From: Comamonas granuli NBRC 101663
GTDB lineage: Bacteria; Pseudomonadota; Gammaproteobacteria; Burkholderiales; Burkholderiaceae_C
Assembly (NCBI RefSeq): GCF_000739995.1
Contig: NZ_BBJX01000002.1
Span: forward strand, 124,001 to 188,000
Direction of reading: 5' to 3'
Length of the DNA stretch: 64,000 nt
Shown here: positions 43,268-52,377 of the stretch, in pieces
How the letters are laid out: each line of letters begins with the position of its first letter
Numbering within the stretch: position 1 is the stretch's first letter
Notes under the pieces: generated by a model
The model's input: only the letters and a program-made list of their open reading frames with translations
What the model was told of the DNA's origin: nothing
Database searches by the model: none
Translations under genes and position numbers: made by a program

Positions 43268-43345
43268 GCCCCTGCCCCGGCAAGAATTTGCCGCCGGTCC
43301 TACGATGGCGGTTTGCATATTCCAACCACCCCAAGGATGCTCCCC

Positions 43346-43951
43346 ATGAAGCTCTACTACTCGCCTGGCGCCTGCTCGCTCTCGCCCCACATCGTGCTGC
43401 ACGAGACCGGCCTGCCCTTCACCGCCGTGCTCGCCAGCACCAAGACCAAGAAGCTGCAGGACGGCACGGACTTCCACACCATCAACGAGCTGGGCTATGT
43501 GCCCGTGCTGGAGCTGGACAACGGCGAGCGCCTGCGCGAAGGCCCGGCCATCGTGCAGTACCTGGCCGACCAGGTGCCCGGCAAGAACCTGGCTCCCGCC
43601 AACGGCAGCATGGAGCGCTACCGCCTGCAGGAGTGGCTGACCTTCATCGGCACCGAGCTGCACAAGGGCCACAGCCCGCTGTTCGCCCCCGGCACGCCCG
43701 AAGACTACAAGCCCCAGGTGCGTGAGCGCCTGCAGGCCCGCTTCGCCTGGGTGGACAAGCAGCTCGCCGGCAAGGACTACCTGCTGGGCCAGTTCAGCGT
43801 GGCCGACGCCTACCTCTACACCGTCTCGCGCTGGGGCCAGTACGTGGGCGTGGACCTGTCGGGCTATGCGAACATCGTGGCCTTCCAGCAGCGCATGGAG
43901 CAGCGCCCCGCCGTGCAGGCCGCGCTGCGCGCCGAAGGCTTGCTCGCCTGA
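43346..43951 (+). CDS. gstA: Glutathione S-transferase GstA
   Basis: Protein of 201 residues, aligning end to end with E. coli GstA (beta class): MKLYYSPGACSLSPHIVL with Cys10 and nearby Ser, ELGYVPVLELDNGERLREGPAI, EWLTFIGTELHKGHSPLF and SVADAYLYTVSRWG. It conjugates glutathione to electrophiles and may reduce peroxides. The ATG at 43346 is fixed by homology. Confidence 0.94.
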   Translation: MKLYYSPGACSLSPHIVLHETGLPFTAVLASTKTKKLQDGTDFHTINELGYVPVLELDNGERLREGPAIVQYLADQVPGKNLAPANGSMERYRLQEWLTFIGTELHKGHSPLFAPGTPEDYKPQVRERLQARFAWVDKQLAGKDYLLGQFSVADAYLYTVSRWGQYVGVDLSGYANIVAFQQRMEQRPAVQAALRAEGLLA

Positions 43952-43968
43952 GAACGGCGGTGCCTGGG

Positions 43969-44003
43969 AATGGGCCGCGGCCAATCAGCCGCACTGGCCC
44001 ATT
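43969..44003. terminator. Hairpin between convergent gstA and response-regulator genes
   Basis: AATGGGCC and GGCCCATT pair perfectly, and GCGGC/GCCGC extend the stem inward past a small bulge. There is no long T-run, but the position between two convergent genes fits a bidirectional terminator. Confidence 0.45.
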
Positions 44004-44076
44004 TCCTCCCTCCCACCCCCGGTTCGGCAGGCGCCGGGCCGCACTCGGCCCGCTCCTCTACTGAGCGCAGCCACCC

Positions 44077-44877
44077 TCACGCGCCGTCTTGCCGCCGGAC
44101 CTGCAGGCGGTAGACAGAGGGCGTCACTCCCACCTGCTCCCGAAATGCCGTGGCAAAGTTGGCAGGATTGGCATAGCCCACCTTGGCCGCCACATGCGTG
44201 ACACTCATGGGCGAATCGCGCAACAGGCGCTTGGCAACTTCCATGCGCTCCGCGCGCAGGGCGGCCATGACCGACAGCCCCAGGTGCTTCTGGAACAAGC
44301 GTGCCAAACGCTTCTCCGTCACCCCTACCACCTGGGCAATGCCTTGCAGCGTGAGCGGCTTGGTCAGGTTGCGGCAAATGAAGCGCATCGCCGCGTGCAC
44401 TTGCGCACTCCCGTCTGCACGGCCCTGGGTGGGCGGCAACCGCGGGCGGCTGCGGCGCTCTGGCGGCCGGGCCAGGGTATGGCGCATCGCGTTCGCCAAC
44501 ATCACATGGATGCTCAGGCGCAGCGCCACCTCCAGCGGAACGCAGGGCTTGACGATGTAGTCTGACCCGCCTTCCTGCAGCCCGCGCACACGCATGTCAT
44601 CGGAGCCCGCTGCCGACAGGAACAGCACGGGAATGGCTGCCGTCGCAGGATCGGTCTTGATCAGGCGGCACGCACCAAAACCATCCAGGCCCGGCATGCG
44701 CACGTCCATGAGTATCGCGTCGGGCGCCACCGCCAGGGCGCGGTAGTACCCCTGCAAGCCATCCCTGGCCACGCTGACACGCATCCCCATGGCTTCCAAC
44801 TGGTCCATCAGCGCATGCAGCTCCCCTACGCGGTCATCGACCAGGAGCACATGAACCCCCGCCAGCGCCACATCCAT
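44077..44877 (-). CDS. Response regulator with AraC-type DNA-binding output
   Basis: Protein of 266 residues. The N-terminal receiver has Asp14/Asp15, phospho-acceptor Asp58 (ILMDVRMPGLDG), Ser88 and Lys110 (YIVKPCVPLEV). A linker of about 50 residues leads to a C-terminal AraC/XylS double HTH (LTLQGIAQVVGVTEKRLARLF, MSVTHVAAKVGYANPANFATAF). No sensor kinase is near, so it is an orphan. It is divergent from the giant DUF4347 gene across 214 AT-rich bases with paired direct repeats, making that gene its likely target. The ATG at 44877 is preferred; an in-frame ATG at 44904 is possible. Confidence 0.9.
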   Translation of the reverse strand: MDVALAGVHVLLVDDRVGELHALMDQLEAMGMRVSVARDGLQGYYRALAVAPDAILMDVRMPGLDGFGACRLIKTDPATAAIPVLFLSAAGSDDMRVRGLQEGGSDYIVKPCVPLEVALRLSIHVMLANAMRHTLARPPERRSRPRLPPTQGRADGSAQVHAAMRFICRNLTKPLTLQGIAQVVGVTEKRLARLFQKHLGLSVMAALRAERMEVAKRLLRDSPMSVTHVAAKVGYANPANFATAFREQVGVTPSVYRLQVRRQDGA

Positions 44878-44917
44878 GCTCACGGCGGCAGGCCCCGCAC
44901 GCAAAACAAAACCTCAC

Positions 44918-44953
44918 ACAAAAACATTTTGGTCACATCCTGATGTTTTTTGT
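44918..44953. promoter_or_regulatory. Inverted repeat in the regulator/DUF4347 intergenic region
   Basis: ACAAAAACAT (44918-44927) faces ATGTTTTTTGT (44943-44953), a near-perfect inverted repeat with one extra base in the right arm, next to the start of the response-regulator gene. Could be an autoregulatory site or a hairpin. Confidence 0.4.
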
Positions 44954-44965
44954 AACAAATGCCTC

Positions 44966-44998
44966 TTTGGCAAAAGCATGCCGGAATTTGGCAAAAGC
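44966..44998 (+). promoter_or_regulatory. Paired direct repeats, candidate AraC-type operator
   Basis: TTTGGCAAAAGC occurs at 44966-44977 and again at 44987-44998. The copies are exact and start 21 bases apart, two helical turns, the arrangement expected for an AraC-family dimer upstream of its target promoter. The DUF4347 gene begins 93 bases downstream. Confidence 0.5.
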
Positions 44999-45091
44999 CA
45001 ACGGAATAACACTCTGACACACTCAGGTTTAAATGGCCCTGCAATCGCCATTGTCTTTGCTGTTCTACCCCTTTTTCTGTGAGGTTATTTC

Positions 45092-48000
45092 ATGGCTCTG
45101 CCCCACTTTGCCACGGCAAAAGAATCCCGCGAGATCGCTTTCGTACTGAATGACATCCAGAATCCGGACGGCCTGGCCGCAGGCCTGCCCAGCCATGTCC
45201 AGGTCCATGTGCTGGACGCATCGGGAGATGTACTGGCCCAGATCATCACCCTGCTGGCCGATCAGACCGGTTTGAGCGCCATCCATCTGTTCGGGCATGG
45301 CAGTGCCGGCAGCCTGCACCTGGGCGCCACGCGCCTGAACGCCAGCAACCTCCCGGAATTTGCGGACGCGCTGGCGCGCATCGGCGCGGCCCTGTCGGAC
45401 GACGGCGACATCCTGCTGTACGGCTGCGACGTGGCCCAGGGCACGGCGGGCGCCGAGCTGATCGGCCGCCTGGCCCAGGCCACGGGCGCCGACATCGCCG
45501 CCTCCACCGACACCACGGGCGCCAGCGCCCTGGGCGGCAACTGGGTGCTGGAAGCGGCCAGCGGCACGGTGGACGTGGCCACACTGCAGGTGGCGGACTA
45601 TGCGGATGTGCTGGCGGCTCCCGTCATTGCCAACTTCGGTGACACCATCACCTTCACCGAAGGCAGCACAACCCCCATCGCCATCGATGCGGATGTGGCA
45701 TTCAGCGGCGGCGTGAGCTACACCGGTGGCTTTGTCCGCTTCAATGTCTCCAACCCCAGCAGTGGCGATCGCTTTACGCTGACCAGCGACGCCAACCCCG
45801 ACGCCGCTGGTGCCGTTTCTGTCGATGGCACTGACGTCTATCTGGGCACGGGCTCGACCAAACAACGCATTGGCTCAATTGACGCGACGGAAAACGGCCA
45901 AGACGGGAAGGCGCTCAAGATTCTGTTCTCGACCCCGCTGGTCAATGGTTCGTTCGAACAAGGTCCCGCTGGCAACAGCGTCCCCGGCTTTGTGCTTTAC
46001 AACCAGCGGTACGGCGACAACGGCACGGAAATCAACTTCCGCGGCTACACCATCCCCCTGGCCAACAATACAGATGGCAACAGCATCTACACCGGTGGCA
46101 CAGGCACGGTGAAAGATCAGATACCTAGTGGCGCCATCACCATGACCGGCTCCGTGCAAGCGGGTGTAGGTACCGGTGGGTCTCAGGCCTTGTATCTATC
46201 CAGCAATGGCTACATCGTGCAGGGTGATTCCGATCCATGGGGCTCATTCCAAGCCAACGGCTACGGTTCCATCCAGGGGCCCTATGCGGTCAGCGCAAAT
46301 CCGTTCTACGTGGAAGCGGGCGATTCGATCAAGCTAGATTTCAAGGCCGTTGGGAGCCAAGACGATTACCAGGTGTTTGGTTTGCTGCGCAAGGTGAATC
46401 CCGACGGCAGTTACGTCTCCAGCAGCCTGGCGGACACTGGGGCCGATGCAACCAAGGCCAACGTCGTATTGTTCGCCGAACGCGGTGCAGACACAGGCGG
46501 ATTCAAGACGGTCACCAAGACAGGCCTGGAAGCAGGCAGCTACAAGTTCGAGTTCATCGGCGGCACCTACGACGGCACTGGTGGCTTAGCAGTTGGATCG
46601 CACCTGTATGTGGACAACATCCGCCTGATTCCCGCGACCACGGTGGATGACAGCGTACTCTCCAAGATCGCGCTGCAGGTGCAGTTCTTGAACGATGCCC
46701 CGGATACGGTGGAGTCCCGCACGCTGACCGTCAGCGCACAGGATTCCGATGGTGCACCGGCCACGGCCAGCAAGACCTTGCTGATCACGCAAGACAACAA
46801 TTCCCCCATTTTCACAGGCCCGGCATTCACCCCAGGCGGCGGCTCTGAAAATGATGTGGTCACCGTCCCGCGCCAGGTGGCAGACTGGTTCAATTCCCTG
46901 TTTTCCGATCCGGACAACACCGCTGTTGGAAGTACCAATACCGACTCTTTGGCCGGCATCGTGATCGTGTCCAATCCGACCAGTCCGGCCGAAGGCAAGT
47001 GGGTCTACAGCACCAACAGCACTAACGGCACTGATGGTGATTGGCGCGATGTGGGGGCGGCAAGCAGCACCGCCGGTTTGGCCCTCGACAAGGATGCCTG
47101 GCTGAAATTTGTTCCCGAAGCCGCTTATGCCGGCGGCCCGGGCGCAGGCGTACTGCGGGTGCATGCTGTGGACGACAAGGCCTACGCCCAGAATGGTACG
47201 GTAGCCCCGGCTTTCACCACGGGCGACGGCTCCACGCGCGTTACCTACGACACCACGGCTGACGACAACGTCCGCTCCTCGGTTGCCAAGGATGCCACGG
47301 CGCTTTACGCCTATGCAACGTCTGCCAACGACGCTCCCGTGGCAACCGCCACAATCGTCAATGCCGGTACGGTGGGCGAGCACGACAATGGCAGCACACC
47401 GGCCCGTGCCAATGCAGGCGTCACGGCCACCGCGCTATACGATCTTGCCGGTGGCACCGATGAAGACAGCGACACCCGCGACACCCCGATCGAAAGCTAC
47501 GGCAAGGGCGTGGCCATCTACGACATCACCGACGCGGCGGGGGGCAAGTTCCAGTACTCCACCAACGGTGGCACGACATGGACCGACATACCTGCCGTTT
47601 CGGAAACCGGCGCACTGCTGCTCGGTCCAAACGACAAGATCCGCTATGTGTCGGATGGCGATGTGGGCGACGTGGGCACCTTCAAGTACTACCTGTGGGA
47701 CGGTGTCACCGGGTCGGGTACCGCTGGCGCTGCCAATGCCAACGTAGAGACTGCCAACCGGGGTGGCGGAACCGGCTTCTCTGCCAACGGCGCAACGGCA
47801 TCCATCACTGTGGTGGACAAGGTCTACCACCCCGAAACAATCCCTTCTTCCGGCATCCCCAGCAAGAACACCACGGGCCCTGGTGTTCACACCTCCGGCC
47901 CGCTGTTCGTGGACCCCGATGGCGGCACCATGGCCTTCACCGCCACCTTGGCAAATGGCGACCCTTTGCCCGACTGGCTGAGCATCGACCCCGCCACCGG

Positions 48001-50116
48001 CATCCTCTCCGGCAACCCGCCGGCAGACCAGACGCTGAGCATCAAGGTGACGGTCACGGACGACGCATCTGATACCCAGGATGCGACGTTCAGCTGGACT
48101 TTCGCCAACACGATCGACCCACTGAACATCACCACGGCCACCGACACGGGGGCGGACGATCTGATCACCCGCCACCCGAACCCCGTGCTGGAATTCGATG
48201 CTGCCGCAGGCGCGACCATCGTGCTCAAAGGTCCCGATGGCACCCCGCTCACGCAGGGCACGCACTACAGCCTGTCCAATGTCGGCGGCAAATACTCGCT
48301 GACGCTGCTGGACGCGGACGGTGCGGCGCCCGGAAACCAGCCCTTCGGCGCGCACTTCAACGGCGCACCCACCAGCAACCCGGCATCCACCGGTGACGGC
48401 ATTTACCAGATCCTGTCCAACGGATCCGCCGTTGGAAGCTTCACGCTCGATACCACTCCACCCGTCACGCCCACAGTCAACCAATTGACCGCCGACGTGA
48501 CCAAGCCCGTCCTGACGGGTACCGTCACACTGGGCGCGGGCGAAACCCTGTCCGTGACCATCAATGGTGCCACCTACAACAATGTCCCGGTCTTGGGGGG
48601 GGCATGGAGCGTGGACACCAACACGGCCGTTCCGTCCAGTGGAGCGCTGGGGGCCTTTGTCACGGGGCAGGCCTACAACGTGGATGCCAGAGTGATTGAC
48701 TCCGCAGGCAACACCAGCAGCGACGGCACCAGCGGCGAATTCCGAAAGTACCCACCGCTGACCACCACCACCCCAGCGCTGACCGCACCCATCAAGAGCG
48801 GCGACGGCAATATCCCGCCCTACACCGTTCCGGCGGGTACGTTCACCGGCGGCAGCAGCAGCCTGACCTACTCTGCAGGCACAGCGCCTGCAGGTGGCGG
48901 CGCCGGCCCCACCACCCCGCTGCCCGGGTGGCTGGTGTTCGACCCTGTCACGCAAACCTTCAGCGGCAACCCGCCTGCCGATGCGACATCCCCTCTGGTG
49001 GTGCGCGTTACGTCAACCGACAGCGCAGGCAACCAGGCCTATTCCGACCTGACATTTACCTTCTCGAACACCAACGACATACCCAGCATTGCGGGCATAC
49101 CCGCCGGGCCTGGAGCGGCGCCATACGGTGCCATCAGCGCGCTGCCGGACTACAGAGTCCTGGATGGCGACAATGACGTCTTGACCGTGACGATCGCCAC
49201 GACCAATGGCTCTGTCACCAACGTGGTGGATGCCGACCCGCTGACTCCCGGCGTGCAGATCACGGGCCGCGCAGACGACATCAATGCGGCGCTGGCCGCC
49301 ATGCAATTCGTTCCGGACGCACTGGGCCTTGCCACCATGCAGCTGTCCGTGACCGATGGCGTCATCGCCAGCCCCATCACAGCCATCCATCAATTCAACG
49401 TTGTGCTGGAATTCAGCGAGGGCGGTGGCAACGGCGGTGGCGGTGGTGGCAACGGAGGCGGTGGAACCACACCGCCTGCGGACGACAACGATGGCATTCC
49501 GCCTGCCGCCGAAGCCGAGGCCCCACCCCTGGTGACCGACGGCAAGCCCGCACAAAAGGGTGATGGCAACGGCGATGGCATCGCCGACAGCGCGCAGTCC
49601 AGCGTGTCGTCCACGCCCTTCCTCCGGACCGACAAGGCCGTGAGCAATCCGGGCAATGCACCGCAAACCTTCATTACCCTGGTTGCCAACTCGGATCAGG
49701 GGCGCGTAGGCAGCGAAGGGACCGCACAGATCACCTCGCTCACCCAGGGAGATCACAGTGCCCAGCTTCCGAGCTCCATGGCCTCGTCACTGGGCAGCAT
49801 CGCCTCCACTATCGCCCTCACTGGGAATCCGGCAGAAACCTTCAGCCTCTACGTGGACAGCTCACTGCCCGCCAACGGCTTCTGGGTCCAGGATAACCAA
49901 GGTACCTGGGTCAATCTGGCCAGTGCGGCCTACGGCGGCCGGGTCGTCGCGCAAGGCAACAAGCTGCGCCTGGACTTCCAGATCACCGACGGTGGCGCTT
50001 TCGACCGCGATGGCAAGGCCGACGGCGTGATCACCCTGCAGGGCGAGATCGGCCAAATGCCCCTCACCATCGTGGGCTACGCCCCGGAGACGACACAAGG
50101 CGGCTTCTGGTTCTGA
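45092..50116 (+). CDS. Giant DUF4347 / Ig-like repeat secreted protein
   Basis: Protein of 1674 residues without an N-terminal signal peptide. DUF4347 fills about residues 13-175, with IHLFGHGSAGSLHLG and DILLYGCDVAQG (His69, Cys112). Cadherin/Ig-like and putative-Ig modules follow, two with the LPDWLSIDPATGILSGNPP type signature (about 930-1000 and 1250-1330). A Gly/Asn linker (about 1445-1462) precedes a C-terminal domain like choice-of-anchor U (LPANGFWVQDNQ, DGGAFDRDGKADGVI). The make-up resembles type I-secreted adhesins, with export signal expected at the C-terminus; no secretion genes are adjacent. GTGAGG precedes the ATG. Base composition is lower than neighbours. Confidence 0.85.
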   Translation: MALPHFATAKESREIAFVLNDIQNPDGLAAGLPSHVQVHVLDASGDVLAQIITLLADQTGLSAIHLFGHGSAGSLHLGATRLNASNLPEFADALARIGAALSDDGDILLYGCDVAQGTAGAELIGRLAQATGADIAASTDTTGASALGGNWVLEAASGTVDVATLQVADYADVLAAPVIANFGDTITFTEGSTTPIAIDADVAFSGGVSYTGGFVRFNVSNPSSGDRFTLTSDANPDAAGAVSVDGTDVYLGTGSTKQRIGSIDATENGQDGKALKILFSTPLVNGSFEQGPAGNSVPGFVLYNQRYGDNGTEINFRGYTIPLANNTDGNSIYTGGTGTVKDQIPSGAITMTGSVQAGVGTGGSQALYLSSNGYIVQGDSDPWGSFQANGYGSIQGPYAVSANPFYVEAGDSIKLDFKAVGSQDDYQVFGLLRKVNPDGSYVSSSLADTGADATKANVVLFAERGADTGGFKTVTKTGLEAGSYKFEFIGGTYDGTGGLAVGSHLYVDNIRLIPATTVDDSVLSKIALQVQFLNDAPDTVESRTLTVSAQDSDGAPATASKTLLITQDNNSPIFTGPAFTPGGGSENDVVTVPRQVADWFNSLFSDPDNTAVGSTNTDSLAGIVIVSNPTSPAEGKWVYSTNSTNGTDGDWRDVGAASSTAGLALDKDAWLKFVPEAAYAGGPGAGVLRVHAVDDKAYAQNGTVAPAFTTGDGSTRVTYDTTADDNVRSSVAKDATALYAYATSANDAPVATATIVNAGTVGEHDNGSTPARANAGVTATALYDLAGGTDEDSDTRDTPIESYGKGVAIYDITDAAGGKFQYSTNGGTTWTDIPAVSETGALLLGPNDKIRYVSDGDVGDVGTFKYYLWDGVTGSGTAGAANANVETANRGGGTGFSANGATASITVVDKVYHPETIPSSGIPSKNTTGPGVHTSGPLFVDPDGGTMAFTATLANGDPLPDWLSIDPATGILSGNPPADQTLSIKVTVTDDASDTQDATFSWTFANTIDPLNITTATDTGADDLITRHPNPVLEFDAAAGATIVLKGPDGTPLTQGTHYSLSNVGGKYSLTLLDADGAAPGNQPFGAHFNGAPTSNPASTGDGIYQILSNGSAVGSFTLDTTPPVTPTVNQLTADVTKPVLTGTVTLGAGETLSVTINGATYNNVPVLGGAWSVDTNTAVPSSGALGAFVTGQAYNVDARVIDSAGNTSSDGTSGEFRKYPPLTTTTPALTAPIKSGDGNIPPYTVPAGTFTGGSSSLTYSAGTAPAGGGAGPTTPLPGWLVFDPVTQTFSGNPPADATSPLVVRVTSTDSAGNQAYSDLTFTFSNTNDIPSIAGIPAGPGAAPYGAISALPDYRVLDGDNDVLTVTIATTNGSVTNVVDADPLTPGVQITGRADDINAALAAMQFVPDALGLATMQLSVTDGVIASPITAIHQFNVVLEFSEGGGNGGGGGGNGGGGTTPPADDNDGIPPAAEAEAPPLVTDGKPAQKGDGNGDGIADSAQSSVSSTPFLRTDKAVSNPGNAPQTFITLVANSDQGRVGSEGTAQITSLTQGDHSAQLPSSMASSLGSIASTIALTGNPAETFSLYVDSSLPANGFWVQDNQGTWVNLASAAYGGRVVAQGNKLRLDFQITDGGAFDRDGKADGVITLQGEIGQMPLTIVGYAPETTQGGFWF

Positions 50117-50160
50117 GCCCCTTGGCATACACCCATCGACGACATTGACAGAAACGCACC

Positions 50161-50907
50161 ATGAAAACACCTTATCTCCTAAGCGCATCGGTTCTGGCCC
50201 TGGCCCTTGCGGGTTGCGGCGGCGGCGGCAGTGACAGTGCCGACAACGGCGGCGGCAACAACAACGGCGGCGGCAGCACCACGCTGCCCACATCCCAGCT
50301 CCAAGGCCTGTGGCAAAGCCCTGCCGGTACGAGCCCCGCGATTTCCGCCATCGTCCTGCCGGACGGCAAGATGTGGGCCGTGGCCACGGCGGACGGCAAG
50401 GTGCGCGTGCTCAAGGCGGGCCTGAACGGCCAGACCGCCAATTTCACGGGCCGGGGCAAGAGCTACCTGCTCGGTACCAGCACCGTGACGGACGGCGGCA
50501 TCACGGCCACGGTGGTGGAAAAAAGCAGCCTGACGGGCACGATCACCCCCGATGGAGGCGCCGGTGAGCCATTCAGCCTGGCCTACCAGGCGCGCTATGA
50601 CACGGCCGCGACGCTGCCCGAGTTCGCGGGTGCCTGGCGCGACGTGCAAGGCCCGGGCGCGCAGAACTGGAACATCACCACCGGCGGCGCACTCACCGGC
50701 ATCCGCACCACTGGCTGCACCTACGCCGGCCAACTGAGCGAGCGACCCGAGCGCAAGGCCGTGGTGGATGTGAACATGACCGAGGACTGCGGCGGTACGC
50801 GCGTACGCCTGTACGGCGTGGCAACGCTGAACACGGCCAATGGCATCAGCATGGTGTTGACCACTGAGAGCGAGTCCGCTGCCGTGGCGCTGACACTCTC
50901 GCGCTGA
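50161..50907 (+). CDS. Lipoprotein with Gly/Asn-rich linker
   Basis: Protein of 248 residues. Lipobox ALALAGC (Cys19) is followed by a Gly/Ser/Asn-rich flexible linker (residues 20-40), then a beta-rich domain (LQGLWQSPAG, VLPDGKMWAVATADGKVRV, GTITPDGGAGEPFSLAYQ, FAGAWRDVQG) with two later cysteines that could pair. No family recognised. It starts 44 bases after the DUF4347 gene and shares its terminator, so the two likely form one transcript and may act together at the cell surface. Confidence 0.8.
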   Translation: MKTPYLLSASVLALALAGCGGGGSDSADNGGGNNNGGGSTTLPTSQLQGLWQSPAGTSPAISAIVLPDGKMWAVATADGKVRVLKAGLNGQTANFTGRGKSYLLGTSTVTDGGITATVVEKSSLTGTITPDGGAGEPFSLAYQARYDTAATLPEFAGAWRDVQGPGAQNWNITTGGALTGIRTTGCTYAGQLSERPERKAVVDVNMTEDCGGTRVRLYGVATLNTANGISMVLTTESESAAVALTLSR

Positions 50908-50944
50908 CACATTGGGCCGGGCACCCACAGTGCCCTCCTGCCCG

Positions 50945-50975
50945 AAGGGCCCGGGACATTCCGGGCCCTTATTGT
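50945..50975 (+). terminator. Rho-independent terminator of the DUF4347-lipoprotein unit
   Basis: AAGGGCCCGG and CCGGGCCCTT form a perfect 10-bp stem around GACATT, followed by ATTGTT. It lies 37 bases after the lipoprotein stop codon. Confidence 0.8.
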
Positions 50976-51018
50976 TCGGCGCCTTCTTGCCGGGGGTACA
51001 CGCCGCCCGGCCCCTCGT

Positions 51019-52257
51019 TCAGGCAAGCGGCTTCTGTCGCAGCGCCAGCAGCGCGCCCAGCCACAGCGCCGCCGCCGAGAACACCAGGCCGCGCGCCAGG
51101 CCGCCGGGGCCGTCGGCAATCAGGCCCACCACCGTGGGCCCCACGATCTGCCCGGCCGCGAACACGATGGTGAAGGCGCTGATGCCCGCCGCCCACTGGG
51201 CGGGCGGCAGGTTGTGGCGCACCAGCGCCGTGGTCGAGGCCACGACCGACAGGAACACCCCGCCAAACAGCAGGCCCGAGGCCAGCGCCACCGGCCAGGC
51301 GCTGCTCAGTGCGGGCAGCACCGTGGCCACGCCCAGCAGGGCGTTGAGCCGCGCCAGCGCCTCGCCGCCGCGGCTGCGGTCCAGCAGGCCGGCCCAGATG
51401 CGCGAGGACAGCAGCACCGCCAGCCCCAGCAGCGCATAGAACAGCGTCACCGCGCCGGCGCTCACGCCCTGCGCGCGCAGGAGCGCCACCACAAAGGTCA
51501 TGTAGCCGATGTAGCCCACGCCGAACATGGCATAGCCCGCCAGCGCGGGCGCGAAGTCGCGCAGGCGGAACACGCGCGCCGCCACCGCCCGGTCCGCTGC
51601 CGCGGCCGCCGGGTGGGGCGCCGTGGCCGCGGGGGCGGCATCGAGGCGGCGCAGCGCGCGCACGGGCCAGGCGAGCAGGGCCGTGGCGGCGGCGCAGGCC
51701 AGGGCCAGCGCCCACCAGGCCCAGGTCCAGCCGTGCGGCGCGGGCGCGGCCTGCAGCACGGCGGGCACGAGCAGCGCCGACAGGCTGATGCCCCAGCCCG
51801 TGCCGCCGTAGTACAGGCCCAGCAGCAGGCCGCTGCGCGGCGCGTCCAGGCCGCCCAGGCGCGCCGCCATGAGGCCGCCGGTGATGAACATGAAGGCACT
51901 CGCCACGCCGGCCAGCAGGCGCTGGAGCAGGAGCGGCGCGGCGTCGAGAAAGAACCCGCACAGCCCCATGAACAGCGTGGCCAGCACCGCGCCGCCCAGC
52001 AGCAGCGCGCCCGGCGCCAGGCGGCGCAGCAGCAGCGGCGTGGCCAGAGCGCCGAGCAGGTAGCCCAGGGCGTTGAACGTGTTCATGGCCCCGGCCAGGG
52101 TGTAGGACCAGCCCAGGTCCGCGCGCATGGGCGGCAGCAAGAGCGCGTAGGCAAAGCGCGTGATGCCCAGCGACACCGCCGCCCCCAGCGACAGCACGAG
52201 CGCCAGCCACAGCAGGCGCATGCGGCCCGGGGGAGCAGAGTCGGGTGGAGACACCAT
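51019..52257 (-). CDS. YbfB/YjiJ-family MFS transporter
   Basis: Polytopic protein of 412 residues with about twelve membrane segments. LSLGAAVSLGITRFAYALLLPPM at the N-terminus and MRADLGWSYTLAGAMNTFNALGYLLGAL are the YbfB/YjiJ hallmark. A charged/Ala-rich loop (RRLDAAPAATAPHP) separates the halves. Substrate unknown. Single gene, convergent with the lipoprotein gene, preceded by a dispersed element. Confidence 0.85.
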   Translation of the reverse strand: MVSPPDSAPPGRMRLLWLALVLSLGAAVSLGITRFAYALLLPPMRADLGWSYTLAGAMNTFNALGYLLGALATPLLLRRLAPGALLLGGAVLATLFMGLCGFFLDAAPLLLQRLLAGVASAFMFITGGLMAARLGGLDAPRSGLLLGLYYGGTGWGISLSALLVPAVLQAAPAPHGWTWAWWALALACAAATALLAWPVRALRRLDAAPAATAPHPAAAAADRAVAARVFRLRDFAPALAGYAMFGVGYIGYMTFVVALLRAQGVSAGAVTLFYALLGLAVLLSSRIWAGLLDRSRGGEALARLNALLGVATVLPALSSAWPVALASGLLFGGVFLSVVASTTALVRHNLPPAQWAAGISAFTIVFAAGQIVGPTVVGLIADGPGGLARGLVFSAAALWLGALLALRQKPLA

Positions 52258-52310
52258 GGCGCCGATTGTGCCCGCGCCGTCCGCCCGGCCCGGCGGACAG
52301 CGCAGTTTTG

Positions 52311-52377
52311 CTATTGAATAAATAGCTGCTTGCGCTTGTCAGATAAGCCCTGCAGCCGTTTTTCTCTTGAATTTCAG
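52311..52377. repeat. Dispersed palindromic element, copy 7, abutting the copA stop
   Basis: CTATTGAATAAATAGCTGCTTGCGCTTGTCAGATAAGCCCTGCAGCCGTTTTTC is a diverged copy. Its right end touches the copA stop codon (TGA at 52376-52374). Confidence 0.65.
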
